Below the pieces are notes generated by a model, which was not told the DNA's origin, searched no databases, and saw nothing but the letters and a program-made list of their open reading frames with translations. A program made the position numbers and the translations under genes. A stretch of DNA of 64,000 bases from an uncultured Lachnospiraceae bacterium (lineage in GTDB: Bacteria > Bacillota > Clostridia > Lachnospirales > Lachnospiraceae), in contig CADBFZ010000001.1 in the NCBI GenBank assembly GCA_902794095.1, positions 171,959 to 235,958 of the forward strand. Reading direction: 5' to 3'. Positions 27,937 to 38,207 of the stretch are shown here, piece after piece (position 1 is the first letter of the stretch; each line of letters starts with the position of its first letter).

Positions 27937-29562
27937 TCATTCGGGCTTAACTACATCTTTGGGATCGACTATGCACTCGAGAAGGACGTTCTTTTTATCA
28001 TTTAAGAACTTCTTGATCACTGACTTGGAATCCTTCATGTTATCAAGTCTGAGGTAATCGAATCCGTAAGCTGCAGCGATATGTTCAAGGTCGGGATCTC
28101 CGTCCAGCTTAACCATTGAATAATCGTCAGCGTATGTATAATGCTGATACTCTCTTACCATTCCCAAATATCCGTTTCTGAGAACGACAATCTTAGCCTG
28201 GACGTTATGCTGAACGAAAGTTGCAAGTTCGCACATTGACATCTGGAATCCGCCGTCTCCGCAAACAGCAACGGTCTGTCTCTTGGGAGCTGCTATCTTG
28301 GCTCCGAGAGCTGCAGGAATTGCATATCCCATAGTTCCCATACCGCCGCTGGTAAGCATTCTTCCCTTACCGATTACGATATTTGCACAGGACCAGATCT
28401 GATTCTGTCCTACATCCGCAACATAGATGCTTCCGTCGATCATATCGGTAGTAAGCTGTTTAACGAACTCTGCGGGATCAACGAATTTACTTGAAGGCTT
28501 TCTGCTTGGCTTAAACGCCTTTCTTGCTGCAGTAAGTTCTTTAACCCAATCGGAGTAATCTCCGTCAATCTCAGATGCGGTAAGCTCTTCAAGGATAGCC
28601 TCTGCATCACCTACAAGGGGAATGGTTGAATATGCATTCTTACCAATTTCTGCAGGATCGACATCCATATGGATAAGAGTCTTGTTACCGTTACTGATAA
28701 GCTCGGGTCTGTTGACTGCACGGTCCGCAACTCGGGCACCTATCATTATGATAACGTCGGCATCGTTCATTGCCTTATTTGCATAGGGCTTTCCGTTATT
28801 TCCCACCATTCCGAAATAGAGAGGATGAGCAGTGGGAAGAACTCCGATACCCATCATGGTAGAGACAACGGGGATGCCTTTCTTTTCCGCGAAGCGCTGA
28901 AGTTCATCATCCGCCTCTGCAAGGAAGACTCCGCCACCTGCACAGATAAGGGGCTTCTTGGCATTATCAAGTTCACGGATGACTTTCTTGATCTGCTGTG
29001 TATTACCCTTAACAGTGGGCTTGTAAGTTCTGAGATTAACCTCTTCGGGATATCTGAAGCTCTTAAGAGTCTGATTCTGAATATCAAAAGGAATATCGAT
29101 AAGGACGGGACCCTTTCTACCTGTGGAAGCAATATAGAAAGCTTCCTTCATGATACGGGGAAGGTCGTTTGCATCCTTAACGAGATATGAATATTTAACG
29201 AATGACTCTACGGCACCGGTAATGTCTGCTTCCTGGAACACATCGGATCCGAGAAGTTCAGAATTAACCTGACCGGTAATAATGACCATGGGAATAGAAT
29301 CGGCAAAAGCGGTTGCAATACCTGTGATCACATTGGTTGCACCCGGGCCGCTGGTTACTGCGCAAACTCCGGGCTTTCCGGAAATTCTTGCTTCACCGCT
29401 TGCCATATGAGCCGCATTCTGCTCGGTTCTTACAAGTATGGTTCTGATATCCGACTGAAGGATGCTGTTATAAAAAGGACAAATAGCAACTCCGGGATAT
29501 CCGTAAACGTTCTTAACACCTTCTATTTCAAGACATTTAACTATCGCATCTGCACCAATCAT
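27937..29562 (-). CDS. ilvB: Acetolactate synthase large subunit
   Basis: Thiamine-diphosphate enzyme forming acetolactate or acetohydroxybutyrate from pyruvate. 541 residues. The catalytic glutamate lies in LVRTEQNAAHMASGEARISG, the Q-F-E type cofactor region is intact, and the ThDP-Mg motif GDGGFQMSMCELATFVQHNVQAKIV is present. TSGPGATNVITGIATAFADS is the family signature. It lies 40 nt after metH, with a REP-like hairpin across the junction, and GGAGG precedes the start. Confidence 0.94.
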   Translation of the reverse strand: MIGADAIVKCLEIEGVKNVYGYPGVAICPFYNSILQSDIRTILVRTEQNAAHMASGEARISGKPGVCAVTSGPGATNVITGIATAFADSIPMVIITGQVNSELLGSDVFQEADITGAVESFVKYSYLVKDANDLPRIMKEAFYIASTGRKGPVLIDIPFDIQNQTLKSFRYPEEVNLRTYKPTVKGNTQQIKKVIRELDNAKKPLICAGGGVFLAEADDELQRFAEKKGIPVVSTMMGIGVLPTAHPLYFGMVGNNGKPYANKAMNDADVIIMIGARVADRAVNRPELISNGNKTLIHMDVDPAEIGKNAYSTIPLVGDAEAILEELTASEIDGDYSDWVKELTAARKAFKPSRKPSSKFVDPAEFVKQLTTDMIDGSIYVADVGQNQIWSCANIVIGKGRMLTSGGMGTMGYAIPAALGAKIAAPKRQTVAVCGDGGFQMSMCELATFVQHNVQAKIVVLRNGYLGMVREYQHYTYADDYSMVKLDGDPDLEHIAAAYGFDYLRLDNMKDSKSVIKKFLNDKKNVLLECIVDPKDVVKPE

Positions 29563-29579
29563 TTAAATATCCTCCAAAT

Positions 29580-29606
29580 GTGACACAAAGTTGAACCCTA
29601 TGTCAC
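29580..29606. repeat. REP-like short palindrome
   Basis: GTGACACAAAG and CCTATGTCAC flank a central GTTGAACC, giving an imperfect 27-nt hairpin that includes the metH stop codon. One of four such GTGACAC-type elements in the window. Confidence 0.6.
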
Positions 29607-32107
29607 GAATCCATGCCTAAAAGCTGTTTTGCCACTCTCACGGCCTCTGCCGCATCTCTTGAATAACCGTCTGCTCCGATTTCCTGAGCATACTCTTCGG
29701 TTACGCAAGCGCCGCCGACCATGACTTTGATATCAAGACCTTTGTCTTTAACAAGCTCTATGGTCTCTTTCATATGTATCATAGTGGTAGTCATAAGCGC
29801 TGACAGGCAAATGATCTTTGCACCCTTCTCAACTGCCGTATTAACGATATCCTCGGCCTTTATATCCTTGCCCATATCAATGACGTTAAAACCGTAGTTT
29901 CCAAGCATCATCGCAACAAGGTTCTTACCGATGTCATGTATATCGCCTTCAACTGTTGCTATTACAACGGAAGGTGAATCATCGCCCGCATTAGCCGCTG
30001 CCAAGAGCGGCTCAATCACGCTTATGGTCAGCTTCATACTCTCTGCCGATGAGATAAGCTGGGGCAGGAAGTATTTTCCTTTATCGAAGTAAACACCCAC
30101 CTGATTGATGGCAGGTATAAGTGCATTGTTTAAGATTTCGGAAGCCTGTACTCCTTTATCAAGAGCTGCCTTAGCTGCTTGAGGAGCTGCATTTCTGTTT
30201 CCACTTACAACTGCTTTATAAACTTCCTGCAGATTTTCGGGAACATTTGATTCCTCAGAACCTGCAGCAGATTTCACGGCTTTCTTCTCAGTACCGTCTG
30301 CGGAAGCTGCTACGCTTTTAAGAAGTTCTTCCTTGGCTTCCCTAGCAGCCTTTAGTCTGCCTGCAGTGTTTATATATTCAAGGTCACTTCCCTCTTTGTT
30401 AAGAAGAAGGTCAGTTGCCCTTGCTGCTGCAACCAGAAGTTCCTGACCGGGATTTGATATAGCCATTGTAAGGCCGTTAGCTATCGCAAGAGTAAGGAAT
30501 GCAGCATTTACATAGCTTCTTTCAGGAAGTCCGAATGAAATGTTGGACAAACCTGTTATGGTAGCAAAGCCGTTATCATGAGCGTACTTGATGGTTTCAA
30601 GCGTCTTAACGCCCTGGCTTTGATCCGCACCGACTGTCTGCACCAGGCCGTCAACGACTAAATTGTCCTTGGAAAGTCCCAGTTCCACTGCACGTTTGTA
30701 GATGATATCAATGATCTCTTTTTTCTCATCAAGATCTTTGGGAAGACCTTTTTCCGATAGAGGTAAAAGAATGAAAACCGCACCGTACTTTGCAACTGTG
30801 GGAAGCAGATTTTCAAACTTTGCAGGCTCAAGTGAAACGGAATTTACAAGAGCCCTTCCGGGATAATGTCTGAGAGCTGCTTCAAGAATCTCAGGTGAGC
30901 TTGAATCGAGGCAAAGGGGAAGGCTGGTTGCCTGAGTTACTTCATCAATAACTCTGAGCATCATTGCCATCTCATCGATGCCGCCCATTCCTACATTTAT
31001 ATCGAGAACGCCCGCACCGTTTTCTTCCTGCTCTTCAGCAAATTTCAAAATTCTGTCGGTATTGCCTTCTCTAAGTTCAGCCTGAAGTGCTTTTTTACCC
31101 GTAGGGTTAATTCTCTCGCCTACGATAATGAACTTTCCATCCAGTCCGAAAGAAAGTGTCTGTCTTTCGGATGAAAGATATCTGATGCCGTCCTTACGGG
31201 CTTCAGTTCTCTTAACGGGGCCTCTTCCAAATGCTTTAACGATCGCATCAATGTATCTGCTGTCTGTTCCACAGCATCCGCCCAGGATCTGTGCACCTGC
31301 TTCTACAAGTGATGCCATCTCCTCAGCAAAGAGTTCGGGACCCATCTTATAAACGGTCTTATTGTTTTCATCAAGTTCGGGAAGTCCCGCATTGGGCTTG
31401 GCAATGATGGGAATCCTGGTATTAGCTGCCATGTCAGCAACTATCTGTACCATGTCCTTGGGACCGGTTGAACAGTTAACACCGATTGCATCAGCACCAA
31501 GGCTCTCGCACACAACAGCCCCCGTAACCGCATCCGTTCCGAAAAGAGTACGTCCCGAAGCTTCGAATGTGAGTGTGACCATGATAGGAAGCTCTGATAC
31601 TTCCTTAGCTGCAATAAGGGCCGCTCTTGTTTCTGCAAGACTCATCATTGTCTCAACTACAAGAACGTCACAACCATATTTCTCAAGAAGCTTAATCTGC
31701 TCCTTATAAACATCGATAAGATCTTCAAGCTCCATGTTACCCATGGGCTTAAGCTGACGGCCCGTCATGGTAATATCGCCCGCTACAAGAACCTTTCTGT
31801 CCTTGCACTCATCCGCTGCCTGTCTTGATATTCCGCAAAGAGTTTTAATAAGATCTTCTGCCTGATCTTTTAAACCGTACTCATCAAGCTTGATGGAGTT
31901 TGCGGTGAATGTGGGCGCATATAAAATATCGGTACCTGCCTGAACATAGCTCCTCTGAAGCTCAAGCATTACATCAGAATGCTCGCATATCCACTTCTCG
32001 GGGCACACACCCGAAGGCATTCCTGCTTTCGCAAGATTCGTTCCGCACGCACCGTCCAAATATATAATTCTGTCTCTTGTAAATTCTCTGAAATCGGCTT
32101 TGTTCAT
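29603..32107 (-). CDS. metH: Cobalamin-dependent methionine synthase, short form
   Basis: Transfers a methyl group from methyltetrahydrofolate to homocysteine. 834 residues with three parts: homocysteine-binding domain (about 1-290, zinc ligands in GGCCGTDSRYI), pterin-binding domain (about 315-575, GERINPTGKKALQ) and B12-binding domain (about 625-834). The cobalamin motif DIHDIGKNLV is intact. The C-terminal SAM-dependent reactivation domain of the E. coli enzyme is missing, as is common in Clostridia, where reactivation is by a separate protein. It heads the branched-chain block, which links methionine and isoleucine/valine synthesis. Confidence 0.93.
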   Translation of the reverse strand: MNKADFREFTRDRIIYLDGACGTNLAKAGMPSGVCPEKWICEHSDVMLELQRSYVQAGTDILYAPTFTANSIKLDEYGLKDQAEDLIKTLCGISRQAADECKDRKVLVAGDITMTGRQLKPMGNMELEDLIDVYKEQIKLLEKYGCDVLVVETMMSLAETRAALIAAKEVSELPIMVTLTFEASGRTLFGTDAVTGAVVCESLGADAIGVNCSTGPKDMVQIVADMAANTRIPIIAKPNAGLPELDENNKTVYKMGPELFAEEMASLVEAGAQILGGCCGTDSRYIDAIVKAFGRGPVKRTEARKDGIRYLSSERQTLSFGLDGKFIIVGERINPTGKKALQAELREGNTDRILKFAEEQEENGAGVLDINVGMGGIDEMAMMLRVIDEVTQATSLPLCLDSSSPEILEAALRHYPGRALVNSVSLEPAKFENLLPTVAKYGAVFILLPLSEKGLPKDLDEKKEIIDIIYKRAVELGLSKDNLVVDGLVQTVGADQSQGVKTLETIKYAHDNGFATITGLSNISFGLPERSYVNAAFLTLAIANGLTMAISNPGQELLVAAARATDLLLNKEGSDLEYINTAGRLKAAREAKEELLKSVAASADGTEKKAVKSAAGSEESNVPENLQEVYKAVVSGNRNAAPQAAKAALDKGVQASEILNNALIPAINQVGVYFDKGKYFLPQLISSAESMKLTISVIEPLLAAANAGDDSPSVVIATVEGDIHDIGKNLVAMMLGNYGFNVIDMGKDIKAEDIVNTAVEKGAKIICLSALMTTTMIHMKETIELVKDKGLDIKVMVGGACVTEEYAQEIGADGYSRDAAEAVRVAKQLLGMDS

Positions 32108-32175
32108 GAATAATTACTCATTGTAAGATATTTTTCGATATATGACAGTATTTTATAACAATATAGGGAAAAAAG

Positions 32176-32212
32176 GAATAATAAAAGCCCGAGAGCAAAA
32201 CTCTCAGGCTTT
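32176..32212 (-). terminator. Terminator after citrate synthase
   Basis: Minus-strand AAAGCCTGAGAG pairs with CTCTCGGGCTTT (one mismatch) and is followed by a T-rich stretch. It lies directly after the citrate synthase stop codon. Confidence 0.8.
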
Positions 32213-32223
32213 ATAAAAATTAA

Positions 32224-33615
32224 TTATCTCTCATCCATCAACTTATAATCGACATGCTCTCCCACATACTTAAATGCAGGTCTTACGATCTTGCCGCCGT
32301 TTACAAGTTCCTCGAGACGATGAGCACTCCATCCTGACATTCTTGCGATTGCAAAAAGAGGTGTGAAGAGCTCTTCGGGAATACCGAGCATTGAATATAC
32401 AAATCCGCTGTAGAAGTCTACATTTGCACAAACAGGCTTAAGAATTCCCTTGTTCTCAGTGATGAGTTTCTTAGCAATTCGCTCTACCCTGTCATAGAAC
32501 TCGAATTCTTTTACGAGACCTTTCTCAACGGCAAGGGTTCTTGCATACTCTTTAAGAAGTACTTCTCTGGGATCTGAAAGTGTATAAACCGCATGTCCCA
32601 TACCATAGATAAGTCCTGCACCGTCAAATGCCTTCTTATCAAGGATCTTCTTCAGATATGCCTCAACCTCTGCCTCATCCTCAGTGTTAACGATGTTCTC
32701 TTTAAGATTTCTGAACATCTCCTGAACTTTGAGGTTGGCACCTCCGTGCTTGGGTCCCTTTAAAGATCCGATGGATGCTGCGGTTGATGAATATGTATCT
32801 GTTCCGGAAGAAGTAACAACGTGAGTTGTGAAAGTCGAGTTGTTTCCTCCGCCGTGATCTGCATGCACGATAAGCGCAATATCGAGAACCTTGGCTTCAA
32901 GCTGTGTATAGTGACCGTCGGGTCTTAGCATCTGAAGGATGTTCTCGGAAAGAGACAGATTCTTCTTGGGATTTCTGATGATAAGAGCCTCATCCTTCCT
33001 GAAGTGCATGTAGGAATGATATGAATAAACAGCGATGAGGGGAAGCTTATTGATCAGTTCAAGGCTCTGTCTGAGCACATTCTCGGGAGTGATGTCATCG
33101 GGCTTCTTGTCGTAGGTATAAAGGGTAAGGACACATCTCTGAAGAGCGTTCATGATGTTTCCGTTGGAAGCCTTCATAACAACGTCACGTACGAATCTTG
33201 CACCAAGCTCCTGAAGGTTGCTGGATACGTGAAGGTACGCATCGAGCTCTTCTCTGTTGGGAAGATGTCCGAACAAAAGAAGGAAAGAAACCTCCTCAAA
33301 GCCATGGATTCTATCACCCAGGTTATTAACAATGTCCATGACATTAATTCCCTGGTAATAGAGTCTGCCGTCACAGGGAACCTTGTCACCGTCTTTAATA
33401 TCGAAAGCTACAACGTCAGATACTTCGGTAAGACCGGTAAGGACACCCTTTCCGTTTGAATCACGAAGACCTCTTTTAACGTCGTACTCTACATAAAGAT
33501 TGCTATCTATTTTACGGACATCATGAAGCTCGTCTATAAGAAGTTCGGCATCACCTTTAATCTCATCAATTTCGAGCAGGTCCGGCATTTCAATTTTTTC
33601 TTTTTCTTCGTACAT
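32224..33615 (-). CDS. Citrate synthase
   Basis: Condenses oxaloacetate with acetyl-CoA; in fermenting Clostridia this mainly supplies 2-oxoglutarate for glutamate. The C-terminal core has the catalytic histidine region HADHGGGNNSTF and the second histidine in GMGHAVYTLSDPR, plus conserved arginines. The start MYEEKEKIEMP (463 residues) is chosen because GGAGGG lies just upstream; the longer reading frame upstream is hydrophobic, rich in A and T, and overlaps the promoter. It is flanked by terminators on both sides, so it is a single-gene unit. Confidence 0.92.
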   Translation of the reverse strand: MYEEKEKIEMPDLLEIDEIKGDAELLIDELHDVRKIDSNLYVEYDVKRGLRDSNGKGVLTGLTEVSDVVAFDIKDGDKVPCDGRLYYQGINVMDIVNNLGDRIHGFEEVSFLLLFGHLPNREELDAYLHVSSNLQELGARFVRDVVMKASNGNIMNALQRCVLTLYTYDKKPDDITPENVLRQSLELINKLPLIAVYSYHSYMHFRKDEALIIRNPKKNLSLSENILQMLRPDGHYTQLEAKVLDIALIVHADHGGGNNSTFTTHVVTSSGTDTYSSTAASIGSLKGPKHGGANLKVQEMFRNLKENIVNTEDEAEVEAYLKKILDKKAFDGAGLIYGMGHAVYTLSDPREVLLKEYARTLAVEKGLVKEFEFYDRVERIAKKLITENKGILKPVCANVDFYSGFVYSMLGIPEELFTPLFAIARMSGWSAHRLEELVNGGKIVRPAFKYVGEHVDYKLMDER

Positions 33616-33668
33616 TCTAACCCTCCGGATATACAAAAAAAGCACAGCCATGTGTACCCATGTATTAA

Positions 33669-33697
33669 TGTATACAACATATAGATATAAAAAGCAA
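33669..33697 (-). promoter_or_regulatory. Promoter of citrate synthase
   Basis: Minus-strand TTGCTT (33692-33697) and TATACA (33669-33674), 17-bp spacing, about 55 nt before the start codon. The leader also contains TACATGGGTACACATG-type near-repeats of unknown meaning. Confidence 0.55.
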
Positions 33698-33743
33698 GCA
33701 TAAATATGCAGAGAAAAGGCTGATTTTTCACAAACTTTCTGAA

Positions 33744-33784
33744 CAAAAAAATAAGTGACACAGGTTTCAACCCATGCCACTTAT
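33744..33784 (-). terminator. trp operon terminator, built from a REP-like hairpin
   Basis: The minus strand reads AAGTGGCATGGG, a TTGAAA loop, then CCTGTGTCACTT, followed by seven T. The stem includes three G-T pairs. It belongs to the same GTGACAC family as the elements at 29580, 52503 and 59337, but here it carries a T-tract and ends the trpA transcript. Confidence 0.7.
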
Positions 33785-33798
33785 CAAGTCTGTAAATA

Positions 33799-34587
33799 TT
33801 ATGCTTCCAGAACAGCTTCTTTCATACTCTTAACGTAGTCGTAGATGTACTGTCCTGCATCCTTACCATACTTCTCAACGATACGAACAATTGCGGAACC
33901 GACTATGGCACCGTCTGCTACTCCTGCCATGGTCTTAGCCTGAGCGGGCTCTTTGATACCGAAGCCTATTGCACAAGGAGTATCTGTAACTTCCCTGATA
34001 TGTCCGATGATAGGATTAAGATCGGTGCTGATATTGTCCCTGACACCGGTAACACCCATTGAACTTACAACATAAATAAATCCCTTAGCTTCCTTGGCAA
34101 TCATCTTGACTCTGTCTTCGGAAGTGGGTGCAACCATGGAGATAAAATTAACATCGTACTTAAGCGAGATGCTTTCCATCTCTTCTTTTTCTTCGTAAGG
34201 CATATCGGGAATGATAACTCCGCTAACGCCAAGTTCCTTGCAACGAGCAAAGAACTTATCATATCCGTAATGATATACAAGGTTTGCATAGGTCATAAAA
34301 CAAAGAGTTACATCGCTCTTGCTTCTTACTCTTTCAACCATATCAAATACCTTATCGGTTGTTGTTCCTGCTTTAAGTGCTCTGACATTCGCATTCTGAA
34401 TTACGGCGCCCTCAGCAACGGGATCCGAAAAAGGAATACCGACTTCAATGATATCCGCACCTGCTTCAGCCATTTTTAAAATGAACTGCTCAGTGGATTC
34501 GATGTCAGGATCACCTGCTGTTATGAATGTGATGAATGCTTTCTTATTGGGATTTTTCTCAAATGATTCTCTTATCTTATCACTCAT
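33799..34587 (-). CDS. trpA: Tryptophan synthase alpha chain
   Basis: Cleaves indole-3-glycerol phosphate to indole, which is channelled to TrpB. 262 residues from the chosen ATG. The catalytic glutamate is in [16 protein letters not shown] and the aspartate region in [14 protein letters not shown]. Phosphate binding GFGIKEP and GAIVGSAIV are intact. The start overlaps the end of trpB by 8 nt, and a GGGGGG site lies upstream; a TTG three codons earlier is less likely. Confidence 0.96.
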   Translation of the reverse strand: MSDKIRESFEKNPNKKAFITFITAGDPDIESTEQFILKMAEAGADIIEVGIPFSDPVAEGAVIQNANVRALKAGTTTDKVFDMVERVRSKSDVTLCFMTYANLVYHYGYDKFFARCKELGVSGVIIPDMPYEEKEEMESISLKYDVNFISMVAPTSEDRVKMIAKEAKGFIYVVSSMGVTGVRDNISTDLNPIIGHIREVTDTPCAIGFGIKEPAQAKTMAGVADGAIVGSAIVRIVEKYGKDAGQYIYDYVKSMKEAVLEA

Positions 34588-35767
34588 GAAGATCAACCCC
34601 CCTGTATCTTGCTATAGCGGCAACGTCCTTATCTCCGCGTCCCGAGACATTTATGATAATGGACTGATCCTTTGAATAGTTCTTAGCAATCTTGATTGCA
34701 TATGCGATCGCATGTGAGCTTTCGATTGCAGGAATGATACCCTCGGTACGTGACATGTACTCAAATGCATCAACAGCTTCATCATCGGTAATGGGAACAT
34801 ACTTTGCTCTTCCGATGGAATGAAGGTATGCATGCTCGGGTCCTATGCCGGGATAATCAAGTCCTGCCGAGATTGAGTAAACAGGTGCAATCTGACCGTA
34901 CTCATTCTGGCAAAAGAGAGACTTCATACCGTGGAATATACCCATGGTACCGGTTGCGATAGTAGCTGCTGTCTCGGGAGTATCAATTCCTCTTCCGCCT
35001 GCTTCGCATCCGATGAGCTCTACATCCTTATCTTCTATGAAATTATAAAAAGCACCGATTGCATTAGATCCGCCGCCTACGCATGCAATAACAGCAGCAG
35101 GAAGCTTTCCCTCTTTTTCAAGGATCTGCGCGCGTGCTTCTCTTGAAATTACAGCCTGGAAATCACGAACGATGGTAGGGAAAGGATGAGGACCCATAAC
35201 AGAGCCGAGGCAGTAATGAGTATCATCTACTCTGCTTGCCCACTCCTTCATGGCATCGTTAACCGCATCTTTTAAAGTCATGGTTCCGGTAGTTACGGCA
35301 TTAACCTTGGCTCCGAGAAGTTCCATGCGATAGACATTGAGAGCCTGACGGATGGTGTCTTCTTTTCCCATGAAGATCTCACACTCCATACCAAGGAGCG
35401 CGGCAACAGTAGCAGTCGCAACGCCGTGCTGGCCTGCGCCTGTCTCTGCAATGAGTCTGGTCTTGCCCATTCTTTTTGCAAGAAGAGCCTGACCTATGCA
35501 GTTATTAAGCTTGTGGGAACCTGTGTGATTTAAGTCTTCTCTTTTAAGATAGATCTTGGCACCGCCCAAATCTTCTGTCATCTTGGCGGCATAATACAGG
35601 CGAGAAGGACGGCCTGCGTATTCATTTAACAGAAAGTTTAATTCATCATTGAAAGCCGGATCGTTCTTGGCCTCGTTATAGCACTCTTCGAGCTTGATAA
35701 GCTCATTCATGAGAGTTTCGGAAATATACTGACCTCCGAACTCTCCGAATCTGCCTTTACTGTTCAT
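34580..35767 (-). CDS. trpB: Tryptophan synthase beta chain
   Basis: PLP enzyme that joins indole and serine into tryptophan. 395 residues, TrpB1 type. N-terminus [14 protein letters not shown]; the PLP lysine lies in [19 protein letters not shown]; the phosphate loop is [12 protein letters not shown]; the catalytic glutamate sits in [13 protein letters not shown]. Translation is coupled to trpA by overlap. Confidence 0.97.
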   Translation of the reverse strand: MNSKGRFGEFGGQYISETLMNELIKLEECYNEAKNDPAFNDELNFLLNEYAGRPSRLYYAAKMTEDLGGAKIYLKREDLNHTGSHKLNNCIGQALLAKRMGKTRLIAETGAGQHGVATATVAALLGMECEIFMGKEDTIRQALNVYRMELLGAKVNAVTTGTMTLKDAVNDAMKEWASRVDDTHYCLGSVMGPHPFPTIVRDFQAVISREARAQILEKEGKLPAAVIACVGGGSNAIGAFYNFIEDKDVELIGCEAGGRGIDTPETAATIATGTMGIFHGMKSLFCQNEYGQIAPVYSISAGLDYPGIGPEHAYLHSIGRAKYVPITDDEAVDAFEYMSRTEGIIPAIESSHAIAYAIKIAKNYSKDQSIIINVSGRGDKDVAAIARYRGVDLHE

Positions 35768-35795
35768 TCTTGTTCCTTTCTCTTACGGGAAAAGA

Positions 35796-36398
35796 TTATG
35801 CGGAATGAGCCTCTTTTACTGCTTCCATTACAAGGTCGGGATCTTTGTGTCCTCCCTTGTCAACGGATGAACTCATATCTACTGCATAAAGCTGACTACC
35901 CTTGAGAGCATCTACGGCCTCTTTAATGGTACCGGGGCCTAAACCGCCTGCAAGGATGAAGGGACGCTTACAATCTTTAATCTTGCTCCAGTCAAACTTC
36001 TGACCGCTTCCTTCGCCCGTATCAAACATTATCATATCCGCAGGGGACTTCTCAGCCTTAGCAAGGTCGAATTTATCGTCTACTTTAAATACCTTGATTA
36101 CACTTCCTTTGCCGGACTTAAGTTCATTAATATAATCGTCATCTTCATCACCGTGAAGCTGAATGATATCAATAAGTCCGTTATATACGAGTCTCTTGAT
36201 CCTGTTTGCGTCATCATTTACGAAAACGCCCACACGTCTGATCATGGGATCGATGAATTTATTCAGAAGTTGAACCGTCTCTTCGTCAACGGTTCTCTTA
36301 AAACCTTCGGTTAAAATAAAACCGACAAAATCAGGCATTGCATCATTTACTGCATTTGCATCGCCGGGAGTCCTAAGTCCGCAGATTTTGATCTTCAT
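35796..36398 (-). CDS. trpF: Phosphoribosylanthranilate isomerase
   Basis: Amadori isomerisation in tryptophan synthesis. 200 residues from the ATG that shares one base with the trpC stop (TAATG). Catalytic cysteine in KIKICGLRTPGDA, aspartate in MIMFDTGEGSGQKFDW, and the phosphate site FILAGGLGPGTIKEA. An upstream in-frame start would run 30 nt into trpC and lacks support. Confidence 0.95.
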   Translation of the reverse strand: MKIKICGLRTPGDANAVNDAMPDFVGFILTEGFKRTVDEETVQLLNKFIDPMIRRVGVFVNDDANRIKRLVYNGLIDIIQLHGDEDDDYINELKSGKGSVIKVFKVDDKFDLAKAEKSPADMIMFDTGEGSGQKFDWSKIKDCKRPFILAGGLGPGTIKEAVDALKGSQLYAVDMSSSVDKGGHKDPDLVMEAVKEAHSA

Positions 36399-37201
36399 TA
36401 CTCTAAGCCTCTTAACTGTCTCAAACACAACTTTTTATTGTCGCTTCGCATCAGAGTCTCACCAACCAATACTGCATTAACCCCTGCATCTTCGAGAGCT
36501 TTTACCTGACTTCTCTCTGAAATGCCACTCTCTGATACGAAAAGTAGTCCGAGGGGCACTTTATCACGGAGAGTCAAAGCATTCAAGGGGTCTACGGAAA
36601 AATTTCTTAAATTTCTATTATTTACACCTATGAGTCTGGCACCCAAACCGATAGCTTTTTCAATCTCAGTTTCCTCATGGCACTCTGTCAGAGCAGATAA
36701 TCCAAGCTCATCCGCAATGTCGAGATACTGAGCAAGCTGATCGTCCGAAAGGAGCGAAACTATCAGTAAAATAGCGTCTGCTCCCATGACCTTGGCCTGG
36801 TAGATCATGTACTCATCGACCGTAAAATCCTTCCTTAAAACAGGGATCGTAACGGTCTGTTTTACCTGGGTCAAATACGAATCGTTTCCTAAAAACCAAT
36901 GTGGCTCGGTCAAAACGGAAATTGCATCGGCTCCGGCACTTTCGTACTGTTTTGCGATCGACAGGAAAGGAAAATCGGCTGCGATGATTCCTTTTGAAGG
37001 AGATGCCTTCTTTATCTCGCAAATGAAGGACATATTCTCTTTTCTAAGAGCATTTTCAAAAGGAAAACCGGTATCGGGGTTAAGCGATAAGGCTTTGGCT
37101 TTCATGTCTGAGAGGCTTATCTGTTCCTTATAGGAAGCTACTCTCTCAATTGTCTTTTCCGCTATTTGATTTAAAATATTGTTTTCTGTTTTAGGCTGCA
37201 T
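36398..37201 (-). CDS. trpC: Indole-3-glycerol phosphate synthase
   Basis: Ring closure and decarboxylation of the carboxyphenylamino intermediate. 267 residues, single-function. Catalytic lysines lie in [12 protein letters not shown] and [26 protein letters not shown] and FVSESGI are family signatures. The start ATG overlaps the last 11 nt of trpD. Confidence 0.96.
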   Translation of the reverse strand: MQPKTENNILNQIAEKTIERVASYKEQISLSDMKAKALSLNPDTGFPFENALRKENMSFICEIKKASPSKGIIAADFPFLSIAKQYESAGADAISVLTEPHWFLGNDSYLTQVKQTVTIPVLRKDFTVDEYMIYQAKVMGADAILLIVSLLSDDQLAQYLDIADELGLSALTECHEETEIEKAIGLGARLIGVNNRNLRNFSVDPLNALTLRDKVPLGLLFVSESGISERSQVKALEDAGVNAVLVGETLMRSDNKKLCLRQLRGLE

Positions 37202-38207
37202 TTGTATCCTTGATTACTTCTTTAAGTTTTTCATAAGCCTTGCCACTGTCGATGAGCTCTGCAGCAAGCTTTATTCCTTCTTCAAGAGAAGCTGCCGCGC
37301 CGCCGATGTAAAGGCCTGCACCTGCATTCATAAGCACGCAGTCTCTCTTCGGTCCTCTTTCTTCACCATTAAGGATGCGTCTTGTTATCTCTGCATTCTC
37401 TTCGGGAGTTCCGCCGGTTAGATCTCCGGGGTTGCTCTTCTGAAGTCCGAACTGCTCGGGAGTGATGGTGTATCTCTTGGTGTTTCCGTTCTCATCAAAC
37501 TCAACAACCTCGGTAGGTCCTACGGATGAGATCTCATCAAGTTTTTCTTTTCCAAAAACTACCATTCCGCGCTTAGCACCAAGCTTCATAAGAACCTGTG
37601 CAACGGGCTCAAGAAGGGACTCATCATAAACACCAAGAACGAACTTGGTTGAATATGCAGGATTGGTAAGAGGTCCAAGGATGTTGAATACGGTTCTGAT
37701 ACCAAGCTCTTTTCTAATAGGACCAACATACTTCATTGCACTGTGATACTTCTGTGCAAAGAGGAAGCAATATCCGGTATCCTCAAATACCTTCTCGTTC
37801 TTCTCGGGCTCAAGAGTGATGTTAACTCCGAGAGCTTCAAGAACATCAGCCGCACCTGACTTGGATGATGCGGATCTGTTACCGTGCTTTGTTATCTTAA
37901 CACCGCCTGCAGCGATTACGAAAGCTGAAGTTGAAGAAATGTTGTAAGAGAAAGATCTGTCTCCGCCGGTTCCTACGATCTCAAGAGTATCGCATCCGGT
38001 GTTGAGCCTGGTTGCCATTGCTCTCATAGCTTCAGCTGAGCCGGTGATCTCATCGATGGTCTCACCCTTCATTGAAAGAGATACAAGGTAAGCACTCTTC
38101 TGAACGTCGGTTGCTTCACCCTTCATGATCTCAAACATAACGTCTCTGGACATCTCATATCCGATATCTTCTTTATTGGAAAGTTTCTTAATAGCTTCGT
38201 TAATCAT
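37191..38207 (-). CDS. trpD: Anthranilate phosphoribosyltransferase
   Basis: Couples anthranilate and PRPP. 338 residues. The PRPP loop is [15 protein letters not shown], the metal/anthranilate region [21 protein letters not shown], and later [11 protein letters not shown] and the DEISS motif. AGGAG lies 9 nt upstream of ATG. It is the first enzyme gene of the operon, since trpE and trpG are not in front of it. Its start is embedded in the end of a leader ORF. Confidence 0.97.
   Translation of the reverse strand: MINEAIKKLSNKEDIGYEMSRDVMFEIMKGEATDVQKSAYLVSLSMKGETIDEITGSAEAMRAMATRLNTGCDTLEIVGTGGDRSFSYNISSTSAFVIAAGGVKITKHGNRSASSKSGAADVLEALGVNITLEPEKNEKVFEDTGYCFLFAQKYHSAMKYVGPIRKELGIRTVFNILGPLTNPAYSTKFVLGVYDESLLEPVAQVLMKLGAKRGMVVFGKEKLDEISSVGPTEVVEFDENGNTKRYTITPEQFGLQKSNPGDLTGGTPEENAEITRRILNGEERGPKRDCVLMNAGAGLYIGGAAASLEEGIKLAAELIDSGKAYEKLKEVIKDTNAA

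Noticed and set aside
33616..33780. 55-residue N-terminal extension of citrate synthase
   Set aside because: The extension is translated from the promoter and leader region, and the internal ATG has a strong GGAGGG site and matches the usual protein start.
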